A stretch of 64,000 nt of DNA from positions 248,001 to 312,000 of the forward strand of contig NZ_JAMKCQ010000001.1 in NCBI RefSeq assembly GCF_024169515.1, in the 5' to 3' direction. The notes beneath the pieces were generated by a model. The model saw only the letters and a list, made by a program, of their open reading frames with translations. It made no database searches and was not told the DNA's origin. The DNA is from Erwinia aphidicola (GTDB lineage: Bacteria > Pseudomonadota > Gammaproteobacteria > Enterobacterales > Enterobacteriaceae). Shown here piece after piece: positions 18,227-27,256 of the stretch. A program made the translations under genes and the position numbers. Positions within the stretch are counted from its first letter, which is position 1; each line of letters begins with the position of its first letter.

Positions 18227-19521
18227 AAAATGGCAAAAAAAAGCCGATCGCACTGGGCGTGCTCCTGCTGCTGGCGGGCAGCGCTGCGGCACTGCTCAGC
18301 ATGCAGCCCGAGATAGCGCCGATTTCACCAATGCAAACCCCTTCGTTCTCCGCGCAGAGCATCGCACGCGGCAAAACGCTGGCCGCGCTTGGCGACTGTG
18401 CTGTCTGTCATACCCGCAAAGGCGGTGCAACCAACAGTGGTGGACTGGCAATGGCAAGTCCGTTTGGCACTCTCTATACCAGCAATATCACCCCGGACAT
18501 GGACAGCGGAATAGGCGCCTGGTCCTATCCGGCGTTTGAACGCGCCATGCGTCATGGCATTGACCGCCAGGGAAATTACCTCTATCCGGCGTTTCCTTAC
18601 ACCGCCTTCACCCACACCAACGACCAGGATTTGCGGGATTTATATGCTTATCTGATGAGCCAGCCCCGCGTCAGCTATCAGCCGCCGCAGACCAGCCTCA
18701 GGTTCCCGTTTAATATTCGCCGGGGCATGGCGGCCTGGAACTGGCTCTATCTGCAGCCGGGGGCGCTACCGCCCAATCCTCAACAGGATGCGCAGTGGAA
18801 TCGCGGCGCTTACCTTGCCGAAAGCCTCGGACACTGCAGCGCCTGCCACACGCCGCGCAACTTCGCGGCGGCCGAAAAAACCGGGCGCGATCGTCTGGCA
18901 GGCGGCGTTGCCGAGGGCTGGACCGCGCCGGCACTCAACGGTAGCTCTCCGGCGCCGGTTGCATGGGATAAACCGCAGCTGATGCGCTATCTGCGCCACG
19001 GTTTTTCCGCCGAACACGGGGTGGCAACCGGTCCGATGGGGCCTGTAATAGCCGGGGGATTATCCCAGCTGCCAGACGAAGATCTGCAAGCGCTTGCCAG
19101 CTGGTTAAGCAGCTTCCAGCCGCCGAAAACGCAGCAGGCGGCAGCGCTGACGGCAGCGGCCGACCAGCGCAGTGAACGACTCGACTCACCCGGAGCCAGA
19201 CAATATTCCGGTTCCTGTATGGCCTGCCATTCTCAACAAAAAGGCCCGCAGCTCGCGGGAGTTCGCCCGTCGCTGGCGCTCAACAGCAATCTCTATCTTG
19301 GCGAGCCGGACAATCTTATCCGCATCGTACTCGATGGCATCGACCATCCAGCCAGTGACAATCTCGGCACCATGCCCGGTTTTCGTCACCAGCTTAATGA
19401 CAGCCAGATTGCCATGCTGCTCAACTGGCTACGCACGGAGTTTGCCGGGCAGACCCCGTGGCAGGGGCTGCAGGATAAAGTGGCAGGAATTCGTAAGCAA
19501 AGCGCCAGGGAGTCGCAATGA
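18223..19521 (+). CDS. Three-haem cytochrome c subunit of the molybdoenzyme
   Basis: 432 residues with an N-terminal membrane anchor or signal (ALGVLLLLAGSAAALLSM). Three CXXCH sites (CAVCH, CSACH, CMACH) mark three cytochrome c domains, the layout of membrane-bound gluconate/alcohol/aldehyde dehydrogenase cytochromes. It should carry electrons from the [2Fe-2S] subunit to ubiquinone or the terminal oxidase in the periplasmic membrane. Haem attachment needs the Ccm system, which this window encodes in full. It overlaps both neighbours by four bases. Confidence 0.92.
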   Translation: MKNGKKKPIALGVLLLLAGSAAALLSMQPEIAPISPMQTPSFSAQSIARGKTLAALGDCAVCHTRKGGATNSGGLAMASPFGTLYTSNITPDMDSGIGAWSYPAFERAMRHGIDRQGNYLYPAFPYTAFTHTNDQDLRDLYAYLMSQPRVSYQPPQTSLRFPFNIRRGMAAWNWLYLQPGALPPNPQQDAQWNRGAYLAESLGHCSACHTPRNFAAAEKTGRDRLAGGVAEGWTAPALNGSSPAPVAWDKPQLMRYLRHGFSAEHGVATGPMGPVIAGGLSQLPDEDLQALASWLSSFQPPKTQQAAALTAAADQRSERLDSPGARQYSGSCMACHSQQKGPQLAGVRPSLALNSNLYLGEPDNLIRIVLDGIDHPASDNLGTMPGFRHQLNDSQIAMLLNWLRTEFAGQTPWQGLQDKVAGIRKQSARESQ

Positions 19522-20096
19522 AAACTGGAATTCTGGTGATGGCTGCCGGTCGCAGCTCGCGCTATATCGAGCAAAGCGGTCAGCATAAGCTGCTGATCCG
19601 TCACCCCACCTGTCACAATCTGCTGCTGCTGACCTATACCCTACAGCTGGCTATCGCCGCCTGTGGAAAACGCGTAAACGTTGTGGCACGCCCCGAAGAC
19701 CGTCAAATTATTGAGCTGGCACAGCGTTATCGCTGCGCCACCACCCTGATTGAAAGTGATGGGTTAGGGTCGTCAATTGCCGCCGGTGTTGCAGCACAAC
19801 CCCAGTGGTCGGGCTGGCTGGTGATGCTGGCTGATTTACCCTGGCTCCAGCTCAGCACCGTTAAGCAGGTTTATGCCGGGCTGCAGTTAGCTGATGTCGT
19901 ACGCCCGCTATGGCAGGGGCGCAGAGGGCATCCGGTAGGTTTTAACGCCAGTCTGCGCGAGCAGCTGCTGGCGTTGAAGGGGGAAGACGGCGGGCGCCAC
20001 GTCATCTCTCCTGCACCGCCGCTGCTGCTGGATGTCGATGACCCCGGCTGCGTGCGTGATATTGACAGGCCCGCCGACTGGCTCAGCGGGAGTTAA
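19518..20096 (+). CDS. Molybdenum cofactor nucleotidyltransferase (MocA/MobA-like)
   Basis: 192 residues of the NTP-transferase fold: GILVMAAGRSSRYIEQSGQH is the nucleotide-binding loop (normally LAAGxSxRfG…KLL) and LVMLADLPWLQ is the metal-binding region. MocA adds CMP to molybdopterin to make MCD, the form used by xanthine-oxidase-family enzymes; MobA makes MGD. Position in an operon with such an enzyme and an XdhC protein favours the MocA role. The R-Y-I-E-Q-S-G loop is slightly longer than usual. Confidence 0.85.
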   Translation: MKTGILVMAAGRSSRYIEQSGQHKLLIRHPTCHNLLLLTYTLQLAIAACGKRVNVVARPEDRQIIELAQRYRCATTLIESDGLGSSIAAGVAAQPQWSGWLVMLADLPWLQLSTVKQVYAGLQLADVVRPLWQGRRGHPVGFNASLREQLLALKGEDGGRHVISPAPPLLLDVDDPGCVRDIDRPADWLSGS

Positions 20097-20098
20097 GC

Positions 20099-21070
20099 AT
20101 GCGCTCACTGGATATTACGGTGCTGGAAAGTGCGCTGGGGTGGCTGCAACAGCAGCGCAGCATCTGGCTGTGTACCGTTCTGCACACCTGGGGGTCGGCC
20201 CCGCGCGCGCCCGGCGCGCTGCTGGCGGCCTCTGATGCTGGTGCGGTAAGCGGCTCACTCTCTGGCGGCTGTATTGAAGAGAGTTTCCTGCGCCGCCTGG
20301 CGGCAGGAGAATTTCGCCAGCCCAGCCAGCGCGTGCGCTATGGTGCAGGTGGACTGCAACCCGATATTAGCCTGCCCTGTGGCGGCAGCCTTGAGGTGCT
20401 CATCGAGTACCTGCCCCCTTCGGCCGCAGCGGAGCGTTATCTCGCCCAGCTGCTGAGCGCGCAGCGCGGGGAGTGCTCATTACAGAAACGCGTCGTGACA
20501 GGCCAGTTTGCCCGGCTGACTCCCTGTGAAAAGGCCACGCCGCAGTCTGAAATTCGCTTTGATGACCAGCAGGTCAGCCTGAAACTTACTGGCTCGACCA
20601 CGCTATTGATAGCCGGACTGTCGCCGGTCGCTGACTACTGCATTCATCTGGCGCAGATGCTGGGCTACGCTGTTGTGCTTTGTGAGCATCGTGAGCAGCC
20701 ACTGGCAGCGTTCCTCGCCAACAGCACGCTGAGCGATGGCGTCACCGTGATAAAGCAGTTCCCGGCGCGTTATCTTGAACAGCATCAGTGCGCAGCGCAC
20801 ACGGCCATCCTCTGCCTGACGCACGATGCGCGCATCGACGATCTCACCCTGATGGAAGCCTGTCGCGGTGCGGCGTTTTATATTGGCGCACTGGGTTCAC
20901 CGCGCAACAGCATGCACAGGCTGGCACGGCTGGCGGCGTGCGGGGATTTAACGAAGGAGCAGCTGGCGCGCATCGCAGCCCCGGTTGGCCTGCCAATTGG
21001 CAGTAAAACGCCACCGGAGATTGCGCTGGCGATTATGGCGGATATTGTGCGGGTAAAAAACGGGCGCTGA
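20099..21070 (+). CDS. XdhC/CoxI-family molybdenum cofactor maturation protein
   Basis: 323 residues. The N-terminal XdhC/CoxI domain has TWGSAPRAPGALLAASDAG and SGSLSGGCIEESF, with the conserved cysteine. A C-terminal Rossmann-like domain has LLIAGLSPVADYCIHLAQML, YIGALGSPRNSMHRL and IGSKTPPEIALAIMADIV. XdhC proteins bind the molybdenum cofactor, assist its sulfuration and insert it into the target enzyme in the cytoplasm before Tat export. It closes the operon, two bases after the preceding stop. Confidence 0.92.
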   Translation: MRSLDITVLESALGWLQQQRSIWLCTVLHTWGSAPRAPGALLAASDAGAVSGSLSGGCIEESFLRRLAAGEFRQPSQRVRYGAGGLQPDISLPCGGSLEVLIEYLPPSAAAERYLAQLLSAQRGECSLQKRVVTGQFARLTPCEKATPQSEIRFDDQQVSLKLTGSTTLLIAGLSPVADYCIHLAQMLGYAVVLCEHREQPLAAFLANSTLSDGVTVIKQFPARYLEQHQCAAHTAILCLTHDARIDDLTLMEACRGAAFYIGALGSPRNSMHRLARLAACGDLTKEQLARIAAPVGLPIGSKTPPEIALAIMADIVRVKNGR

Positions 21071-21106
21071 GGGCAGCGAGAGTGCTGCCCACAGGTAAGC
21101 GGGAGG

Positions 21107-21388
21107 TTACGACGGTTGGCGCGCCTGCAGGAACAGGTTGTCCCACATGCCAATCACCAGCGCCTGGTCACGCGGCGACAGTTCACCCGCCTGGATAGCA
21201 TTTTGCAGGCTATTCTGTACCTGAATCTGCAGTGCCTCCGGGGTATGTTCGCCGCTCAGCTCCAGCTCGGCCACGGCCAGCGTCAGGTGACCGCGCAGAT
21301 AGCCACCGGCAAACAGCTCGTCGTCGCTGGCGTGATCCACCATGTCATCAATCAGGCCAAGAATACGCGCCTCAAATTCATCGATCAT
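21107..21388 (-). CDS. yfcL: YfcL family protein
   Basis: 93 residues, matching E. coli YfcL in size and position. [20 protein letters not shown] opens a mostly helical, acidic protein without membrane segment. Function unknown. It ends the run prmB-aroC-mepA-yfcA-epmC-yfcL and now abuts the molybdoenzyme operon instead of mnmC. Confidence 0.88.
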   Translation of the reverse strand: MIDEFEARILGLIDDMVDHASDDELFAGGYLRGHLTLAVAELELSGEHTPEALQIQVQNSLQNAIQAGELSPRDQALVIGMWDNLFLQARQPS

Positions 21389-21419
21389 ATCTTTCCTCTG
21401 TAAGCAATTCGCGCGGCCG

Positions 21420-21968
21420 TTAGCACAAGTCTTCCGGCCAGGGAAACTGCGCCGCCGTTAGCGGGGGAGTTGAGTAAAACGAGCGAAGTTCGGCAATCAG
21501 TCGTGCCGGGCGCGCGGGAATACCTTTTTCCAGATATTCCATCACCTGAGCATGGACCTTACGCTGAAACGCAATGCGATCCGGCTCACAATCACCTTCA
21601 AGATTGTCACAACTTACATTGAACGGAAAGCCCGCTGCAACACTAAACATCCACTCCAGCGCCTGCGGTTTGATCTCCACGGATTCAAACTGGCTCTGGG
21701 TGGCTTCATCACGGCCGTCCGGGCAGTACCAGTAGCCAAAATCCACCCGCTTGCGGCGCTCGGGACCGGCAATACACCAGTGGGAAATTTCATGCATGCC
21801 GCTGGCGTAGAAACCGTGGGCAAAAACCACCCGGTTCCACGGTGAACTGTCGTCAGCAGGAAGATAGATCGGTTCGTCGTCGCCTTTAATCAGGCGGGTC
21901 TGAAAATCATCCATAAAGCAGCGATCGAAGATGTCGATCAGATCCTGATAGTGGTGTTGCGCGCTCAT
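21420..21968 (-). CDS. epmC: Elongation factor P hydroxylase
   Basis: 182 residues, the same as E. coli EpmC (YfcM). EpmC hydroxylates the lysylated lysine of EF-P, the last step after EpmA and Epm[21 protein letters not shown] carries the HExxH-like metal site, followed by the typical [18 protein letters not shown]. Cytoplasmic. In E. coli it has the same neighbours yfcL and yfcA. Confidence 0.95.
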   Translation of the reverse strand: MSAQHHYQDLIDIFDRCFMDDFQTRLIKGDDEPIYLPADDSSPWNRVVFAHGFYASGMHEISHWCIAGPERRKRVDFGYWYCPDGRDEATQSQFESVEIKPQALEWMFSVAAGFPFNVSCDNLEGDCEPDRIAFQRKVHAQVMEYLEKGIPARPARLIAELRSFYSTPPLTAAQFPWPEDLC

Positions 21969-22052
21969 AGCTGTTTGTCGTCAAAGTAAAAAAACGCGCA
22001 ATTGTCGCATTTTGTACGGCGGGTTTCGAGAACTATTCTCACCCCGCGCGCA

Positions 22053-22856
22053 TCAGCCCGTGAGCTGATGAAACCAGCTAACTAACTCTGCGCCGTGGCT
22101 GTCATACAGCAGTTTGGCGCTCATCACCGCAGAGACAATCACGATCATCGGGCGGATAAGCTTCTGCCCTTTGCTCAGCACCATCCTGGCCCCGAGGCGC
22201 GCGCCGCACACCTGGCCGACCAGCATCACCAACCCCACCAGCCACACCACTTTGCCGCCAATCATAAACAGCAGCAGGCCGCCGAGGTTGGAGGTAAAGT
22301 TCAGCACTTTGGCATGCGCGGTGGACTTCGCCAGGTTATAGCCGCACAGCGTGACAAACGCCAGCGCGTAGAATGACCCGGCGCCGGGGCCAAAGAAGCC
22401 ATCGTAGAAGCCCACGCAGCCCCCGGCGACCAGTGCAAACGGCAAGCCGTGCAGACGCCGCTGGCGATCTTCTTCGCCAATCTTCGGCATCAGCAGGAAA
22501 TAGAGGCCAATGGCAATCACGAGCAGCGGCAGCAGCTGGCGCAAAATATCGCCCTTGACGTGCTGCACCAGCAGCGCCCCGCTGATTGAGCCGAGGAAAG
22601 TCAGCGCAATATTCAGCTTCTGCTGGCTGAGATCGACCGCTTTACGGCGGATGAAATAGAGGCTGGCGGAAAACGATCCGCCCACCGACTGCAGCTTATT
22701 CGTCGCCAGCGCCTGGGCCGGTGACAGCCCCGCCGCCAGCAGCGCCGGAACGGTTAACAGCCCGCCGCCGCCCGCAATAGAATCGATAAAACCCGCCAGT
22801 AACGCCACCAGAAACAGCACGCCGAGCAACCACGGCGCCACGCTAACCCATTCCAT
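22053..22856 (-). CDS. yfcA: TauE/SafE-family membrane protein YfcA
   Basis: 267 residues with about eight membrane helices and two TauE/SafE half-repeats (LAGFIDSIAGGGGLLTVPAL in the first, CVGFYDGFFGPGAGSFYALA in the second). The family exports small sulfur-containing or organic anions; the substrate of YfcA is unknown. It sits ten bases downstream of mepA within the aroC group, as in E. coli. Confidence 0.93.
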   Translation of the reverse strand: MEWVSVAPWLLGVLFLVALLAGFIDSIAGGGGLLTVPALLAAGLSPAQALATNKLQSVGGSFSASLYFIRRKAVDLSQQKLNIALTFLGSISGALLVQHVKGDILRQLLPLLVIAIGLYFLLMPKIGEEDRQRRLHGLPFALVAGGCVGFYDGFFGPGAGSFYALAFVTLCGYNLAKSTAHAKVLNFTSNLGGLLLFMIGGKVVWLVGLVMLVGQVCGARLGARMVLSKGQKLIRPMIVIVSAVMSAKLLYDSHGAELVSWFHQLTG

Positions 22857-22865
22857 TTTAACGCC

Positions 22866-23693
22866 TTACAGTAAGTGTTTATCCAGCAGAGCCTGACACG
22901 ACGGCGGCAACGGCGGCGGCTCGCGCTTCACCGGCGGCGTACTGCCCGGTTTTGGCGGAGCGAACCAGCTCTGCAGCTCGGCGCCGCAGCCGTCACCCGG
23001 CGGTGGCAGCGGCTGATCCTGACACTCCAGGCTACCCGCCGGGCAGCGCAGGCGCACGTGCATATGCGCACGATGCTGGAACCACGGTCGCACCTTGCGC
23101 AGCCAGTCGCGATCGCTACCGGCATCGGCACACAGCTGCTTTTTAATCGCCGGATTGACGAAAATACGCGTGACGTCGTTATCTTTCGCCGCCAGTTTAA
23201 TCAGGCTGTCGATCTCTGGCTGCCAGTGACGCGCCACGACATTTTTGCCGTCGGCAGCCACCAGATCGAGCGGCTGAGGCTTCAGCAACATCTGCTGCGT
23301 CCAGCGCTGTTTCGGCAGCTGCAGCCAGATATCCACGTCCAAGCCGGACTGATGGCTGGCGTGACCGCTGCTGAAGCGCCCACCGGCCGCCATGCCCATA
23401 TCGCCGACCAGCACTTCGCCGAGGCCCAGCTGACGGGTTTGCGTGCTGAGCCGTTGGATAAAGGCGATCAGATCCGGGTGGCCATAATAGCGCCGCTGAT
23501 CGGTGCGCATCACCTGATAGCCCGATGCCTCAAGCGGTAGCGCCTGAGCGCCGATAATACAGCCGTTGGCGAAGCCACCAATCGACTGCGGCGCGCCGCT
23601 GACCGGCTGGCGAATAGTCTGCCACGGGGTGGCGGCCTGTACGGTGGCGCTGGTCAGCAGCAGCGCGCCTAAGGCAATCAGCGTCTTCTTCAT
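22866..23693 (-). CDS. mepA: Penicillin-insensitive murein DD-endopeptidase
   Basis: 275 residues from [13 protein letters not shown], which gives a clean signal peptide ending at TVQA; a longer reading overlapping aroC is unlikely. MepA cleaves D-Ala-meso-DAP cross-links in the periplasm. The LAS-type zinc site is visible as [16 protein letters not shown] and HMHVRL near the C-terminus. Four bases separate it from the aroC stop, so it is cotranscribed, as in E. coli. Confidence 0.95.
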   Translation of the reverse strand: MKKTLIALGALLLTSATVQAATPWQTIRQPVSGAPQSIGGFANGCIIGAQALPLEASGYQVMRTDQRRYYGHPDLIAFIQRLSTQTRQLGLGEVLVGDMGMAAGGRFSSGHASHQSGLDVDIWLQLPKQRWTQQMLLKPQPLDLVAADGKNVVARHWQPEIDSLIKLAAKDNDVTRIFVNPAIKKQLCADAGSDRDWLRKVRPWFQHRAHMHVRLRCPAGSLECQDQPLPPPGDGCGAELQSWFAPPKPGSTPPVKREPPPLPPSCQALLDKHLL

Positions 23694-23697
23694 GGCG

Positions 23698-24783
23698 TTA
23701 CCAGCGTGGGTAAGTGGTTTCAACATCGGCGTTCTGCGCGCGGTGGCGCAGCAGGTGGTCCATCAGCACAATCGCCATCATCGCTTCCGCAATGGGCACG
23801 GCGCGGATCCCCACGCAAGGATCGTGACGGCCCTTGGTGATCATCTCCACTTCTTCCCCGCTACGCGTCAGCGTCTTGCCCGGCACGGTAATGCTGGAAG
23901 TCGGTTTCATCGCCAGGTTGGCAACAATGGTCTGACCGCTGCTGATCCCGCCTAAGATGCCGCCCGCGTGGTTGCTCTGGAAACCGCTGCTGCGGATTTC
24001 GTCGCGGTGCTCGCTGCCGCGCTGGCCGACGACCGCAAAGCCATCACCGATTTCTATGCCTTTCACCGCATTGATGCTCATCAGCGCGTGCGCCAGATCA
24101 GCGTCCAGGCGGTCAAACACCGGCTCGCCGAGACCCGCCGGAACATTCTCTGCCATCACCGTGACTTTCGCCCCGATGGAGTCGCCCTCTTTTTTCAGGG
24201 CGCGCATCAGTTCGTCCAGCGCTTCCAGCTTTGACGGATCCGGGCAGAAGAACGGATTCTGTTCAACCTGGTCCCACTCTTTCAGCTCGCAGGCGACGTC
24301 ACCAATCTGCGCCAGATAGCCGCGCACTTTGATGCCGTACTTCATTTCGAGGTATTTTTTAGCAATCGCACCGGCCGCCACGCGCATCGCGGTTTCACGC
24401 GCTGAAGAGCGCCCGCCGCCGCGGTAGTCGCGGAAGCCGTACTTCTGGTCGTAGGTGTAATCCGCATGACCCGGGCGATAGAGATCTTTGATCGCGCCGT
24501 AGTCCTGCGAGCGCTGATCGGTATTTTCGATCAGCAGTCCGATGCTGGTGCCGGTGGTGCGCCCTTCGAACACGCCCGACAGAATTTTCACCTGGTCCGG
24601 CTCGCGGCGCTGGGTGGTGTAGCGTGAAGTGCCCGGACGGCGACGATCGAGATCGTGCTGAAGGTCGGCTTCGGTCAGCGGGATCCCCGGCGGTACGCCA
24701 TCCACGATACAACCGAGGGCGATGCCGTGCGATTCGCCGAACGTTGTGACCCGAAATACTTGTCCAATGGTATTACCCGCCAT
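23698..24783 (-). CDS. aroC: Chorismate synthase
   Basis: 361 residues, as in E. coli. It converts 5-enolpyruvylshikimate 3-phosphate to chorismate with reduced FMN. All three family signatures are present: [20 protein letters not shown] at the start, [20 protein letters not shown] in the middle and [20 protein letters not shown] near residue 260. It follows prmB by 26 bases in a conserved operon. Confidence 0.98.
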   Translation of the reverse strand: MAGNTIGQVFRVTTFGESHGIALGCIVDGVPPGIPLTEADLQHDLDRRRPGTSRYTTQRREPDQVKILSGVFEGRTTGTSIGLLIENTDQRSQDYGAIKDLYRPGHADYTYDQKYGFRDYRGGGRSSARETAMRVAAGAIAKKYLEMKYGIKVRGYLAQIGDVACELKEWDQVEQNPFFCPDPSKLEALDELMRALKKEGDSIGAKVTVMAENVPAGLGEPVFDRLDADLAHALMSINAVKGIEIGDGFAVVGQRGSEHRDEIRSSGFQSNHAGGILGGISSGQTIVANLAMKPTSSITVPGKTLTRSGEEVEMITKGRHDPCVGIRAVPIAEAMMAIVLMDHLLRHRAQNADVETTYPRW

Positions 24784-24809
24784 ACGGCTTCCTCACTAAA
24801 ATTTAAAAA

Positions 24810-25742
24810 TCAGTCTTTATAGATTTTGAAATGATGTTGTGCGTCGATAATCTGCTGTTTGGTCAGCATAAACACGCCGTCACCGCCGTTATCAAACTCC
24901 AGCCAGGTAAACGGTACATCCGGATACTGCTCGATCATGTGCACCATGCTGTTGCCCACTTCGCAAATCAGCACGCCCTGCTCGCTGAGATAATCCGGTG
25001 CGCAGGCCAAAATACGGCGCGCCAGCTTCAGCCCATCGCGACCCGCAGCCAGGCCGAGTTCCGGCTCGTGACGGTACTCGTTCGGCAGGTCGTCCATATC
25101 GTCGGCGTCAACGTAGGGCGGGTTAGTGACGATCAAATCGTACTGCGTTTTAGGCAGTTCGCGGAACAGGTCAGCGCGGATCGGCGTGACGTGGTGGTCA
25201 AGGCCGTGCGCGCTGATATTTTGTTCAGTCACCGCCAGCGCATCCGTGGAGATATCCACCGCATCGACTTCCGCATCCGGGAAGGCGTAAGCACAGGCAA
25301 TCGCGATACAGCCGCTGCCGGTACACATATCAAGAATGTGCTGCGGCTCGTCAGCGATCAGACCGGCAAAGCGATTGTTGATCAACTCGCCAATCGGTGA
25401 ACGCGGCACCAGCACGCGCTCATCGACGTAGAATTCATGGCCGCAGAACCAGGCTTTATTGGTCAGGTAGGAGACCGGAATGCGCTCGTTGATACGGCGG
25501 ATCACGCGCTCAACGATGCGGTGACGCTCGCTGGAAGTGAGGCGCGCCGTGCGCATATCTTCAGGAATATCCAGCGGCAGATAGAGCGTTGGCAGCACCA
25601 GCTGAACGGCTTCGTCCCAGGGATTGTCGGTGCCGTGGCCGTACCAGATGTCAGCGGCAGAAAAACGGCTGACCGACCAGCGCAACATATCCTGAATAGT
25701 GTGCAGTTCATTGACTGCTTCTTCGACGAAAATTTTGTCCAA
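24810..25742 (-). CDS. prmB: Ribosomal protein uL3 N5-glutamine methyltransferase
   Basis: 310 residues. PrmB methylates a glutamine of ribosomal protein L3 using SAM. The SAM loop [18 protein letters not shown] and the catalytic [17 protein letters not shown] (NPPY motif) are clear. It is the first gene of the prmB-aroC-mepA-yfcA-epmC-yfcL run and is divergent from smrB. Confidence 0.97.
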   Translation of the reverse strand: MDKIFVEEAVNELHTIQDMLRWSVSRFSAADIWYGHGTDNPWDEAVQLVLPTLYLPLDIPEDMRTARLTSSERHRIVERVIRRINERIPVSYLTNKAWFCGHEFYVDERVLVPRSPIGELINNRFAGLIADEPQHILDMCTGSGCIAIACAYAFPDAEVDAVDISTDALAVTEQNISAHGLDHHVTPIRADLFRELPKTQYDLIVTNPPYVDADDMDDLPNEYRHEPELGLAAGRDGLKLARRILACAPDYLSEQGVLICEVGNSMVHMIEQYPDVPFTWLEFDNGGDGVFMLTKQQIIDAQHHFKIYKD

Positions 25743-25942
25743 AGTGCCCTCCGCAGGCCGTTCTGTTAAACCCGGGCGTTAGTTTGCCATGAAGCTGGTG
25801 ATAATTCAGCGCGCAGGGGTGAAAAAGCTGAGATTTGTTTCAGCCGCGGGCGCGGAAAAGGTAGACTGGCGACAGAAAATGACTGAAACGCCCCTTTAAA
25901 GCGGTTGCGAAACAGCAGCCAGGAAAATAGTGACCTACAGAG

Positions 25943-26494
25943 ATGAGCAAAAAAGAGAAGCTGAGCGCGGAAGATGAGGCGCTGTTTCGCGGGTTGATGA
26001 GCGGCACGCGCAAGCTGGCGCAGGACACCATTGTTCATAAACCGCTGCGTAAAAAGATAAGTGAAGTCCCGCAGAAACGCCTGTTGTCGGAACAGATAGA
26101 TAACAGCCACTATTTTTCCGACGAGTTTCAGCCGCTGCTGGCCAGCGAAGGCGCGGTGCGCTATGTGCGTGCGGATGTTGACCATTACAAGCTGAAGCAG
26201 CTGCGCCGCGGTGATTTCAGCCCGGAGATTTTCCTCGATCTGCACGGTTTAACGCAGAATCAGGCTAAGCAGGAGTTGGGCGCGCTGATTGCCGCCTGTC
26301 GCCGTGAGCATATTTTTTGTGCCAGCGTGATGCACGGGCACGGTAAACACGTTCTGAAGCAGCAGACACCGCTGTGGCTGGCACAGCATCCGCACGTAAT
26401 GGCATTTCATCAGGCACCCAAGCTATTTGGCGGCGATGCCGCGCTGCTGGTGCTGATTGAAGTGGAAGAGTGGTTACCGCCGGAATTACCGTAG
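25943..26494 (+). CDS. smrB: Ribosome rescue endonuclease SmrB
   Basis: 183 residues, identical in length to E. coli SmrB. The C-terminal Smr domain shows [20 protein letters not shown] and [14 protein letters not shown], the DxH and GxG motifs of the nuclease. SmrB cleaves mRNA between collided ribosomes. The N-terminal segment [10 protein letters not shown] recruits the enzyme to ribosomes in E. coli. Confidence 0.96.
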   Translation: MSKKEKLSAEDEALFRGLMSGTRKLAQDTIVHKPLRKKISEVPQKRLLSEQIDNSHYFSDEFQPLLASEGAVRYVRADVDHYKLKQLRRGDFSPEIFLDLHGLTQNQAKQELGALIAACRREHIFCASVMHGHGKHVLKQQTPLWLAQHPHVMAFHQAPKLFGGDAALLVLIEVEEWLPPELP

Positions 26495-26515
26495 CCTGGA
26501 TGGCTGATTTGACAC

Positions 26516-26594
26516 GGGCCGACCGGAAAAAAGGGTCGGCCCCTACAGGTGACGCGGAATAGTGTAGGGGCCGACCTTTTTTTTCGGTCGGCCC
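26516..26594. repeat. Large imperfect palindrome between smrB and sixA
   Basis: GGTCGGCCCCTACA (26534-26547) pairs with TGTAGGGGCCGACC (26563-26576). An outer layer GGGCCGACCGGAAAAAA pairs with TTTTTTTTCGGTCGGCCC. The whole 79 bases can fold into one long hairpin. It can end both convergent genes, since it has an A-run on one side and a T-run on the other. Its motif looks like a dispersed REP-like element of this lineage. Confidence 0.7.
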
Positions 26595-26603
26595 GCAAGG
26601 CGA

Positions 26604-27086
26604 TTACATCGCCTTGGCTAATTTCGCCGGAGAGACCTGCCACTCGAGCTTGCCCAGCACATTTTCCGCATCGAAGTCGATGCAGGCAATGGCGGAAGTG
26701 GCAAACATCGGCGGCGCTTCCTGCGGGCACAGCTCTGCCACCAGGTAGCCCACCAGCGGCAGATGTGAAATCACCAGCGCCGACTTCACGCCTTCATTCG
26801 CCAGCGCGTGCAGGTAGCACGCCACCAGCCCGGGGTCGCCACCCGGGGTTAATTCTGGCAGCACATCCTCACCTTCCGGCAGAGGCAGCGCTTCACGCAC
26901 CGTGCTGAGAGTCTGCTGGGCGCGCAGATAGGGACTGACCAACACCCGTTCAATATCAACCGACTGACCGCTAAGCCAGGTCGCCATTTGACGGGTTTCA
27001 TCACAGCCGCAGTGAGTCAAAGGTCGAACTGAATCACTTGCTGCATCTAAAGCCGCATCGCCGTGACGCATTATGAAAACTTGCAT
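26604..27086 (-). CDS. sixA: Phosphohistidine phosphatase SixA
   Basis: 160 residues. The N-terminal MQVFIMRHGDAALDA is the RHG phosphatase motif with the catalytic histidine. SixA removes phosphate from histidines of the HPt domain of ArcB and of the nitrogen PTS protein NPr. It is cytoplasmic and lies downstream of fadJ, as in E. coli. Confidence 0.95.
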   Translation of the reverse strand: MQVFIMRHGDAALDAASDSVRPLTHCGCDETRQMATWLSGQSVDIERVLVSPYLRAQQTLSTVREALPLPEGEDVLPELTPGGDPGLVACYLHALANEGVKSALVISHLPLVGYLVAELCPQEAPPMFATSAIACIDFDAENVLGKLEWQVSPAKLAKAM

Positions 27087-27256
27087 ATAGCACCGCTGTT
27101 GTTAAACAAAAACGCCGGGGGACAACGCCAACCGACTCTTCATTCAGAGAATGAACGCTGTGTTGTACCCCAATGCCTTGAGTATAGTCAACCGATTGTT
27201 TACTTATTGAGCGCCCTGGTGGGCACCCGCCATAAGTAACTCACCCCGTGACCAGA

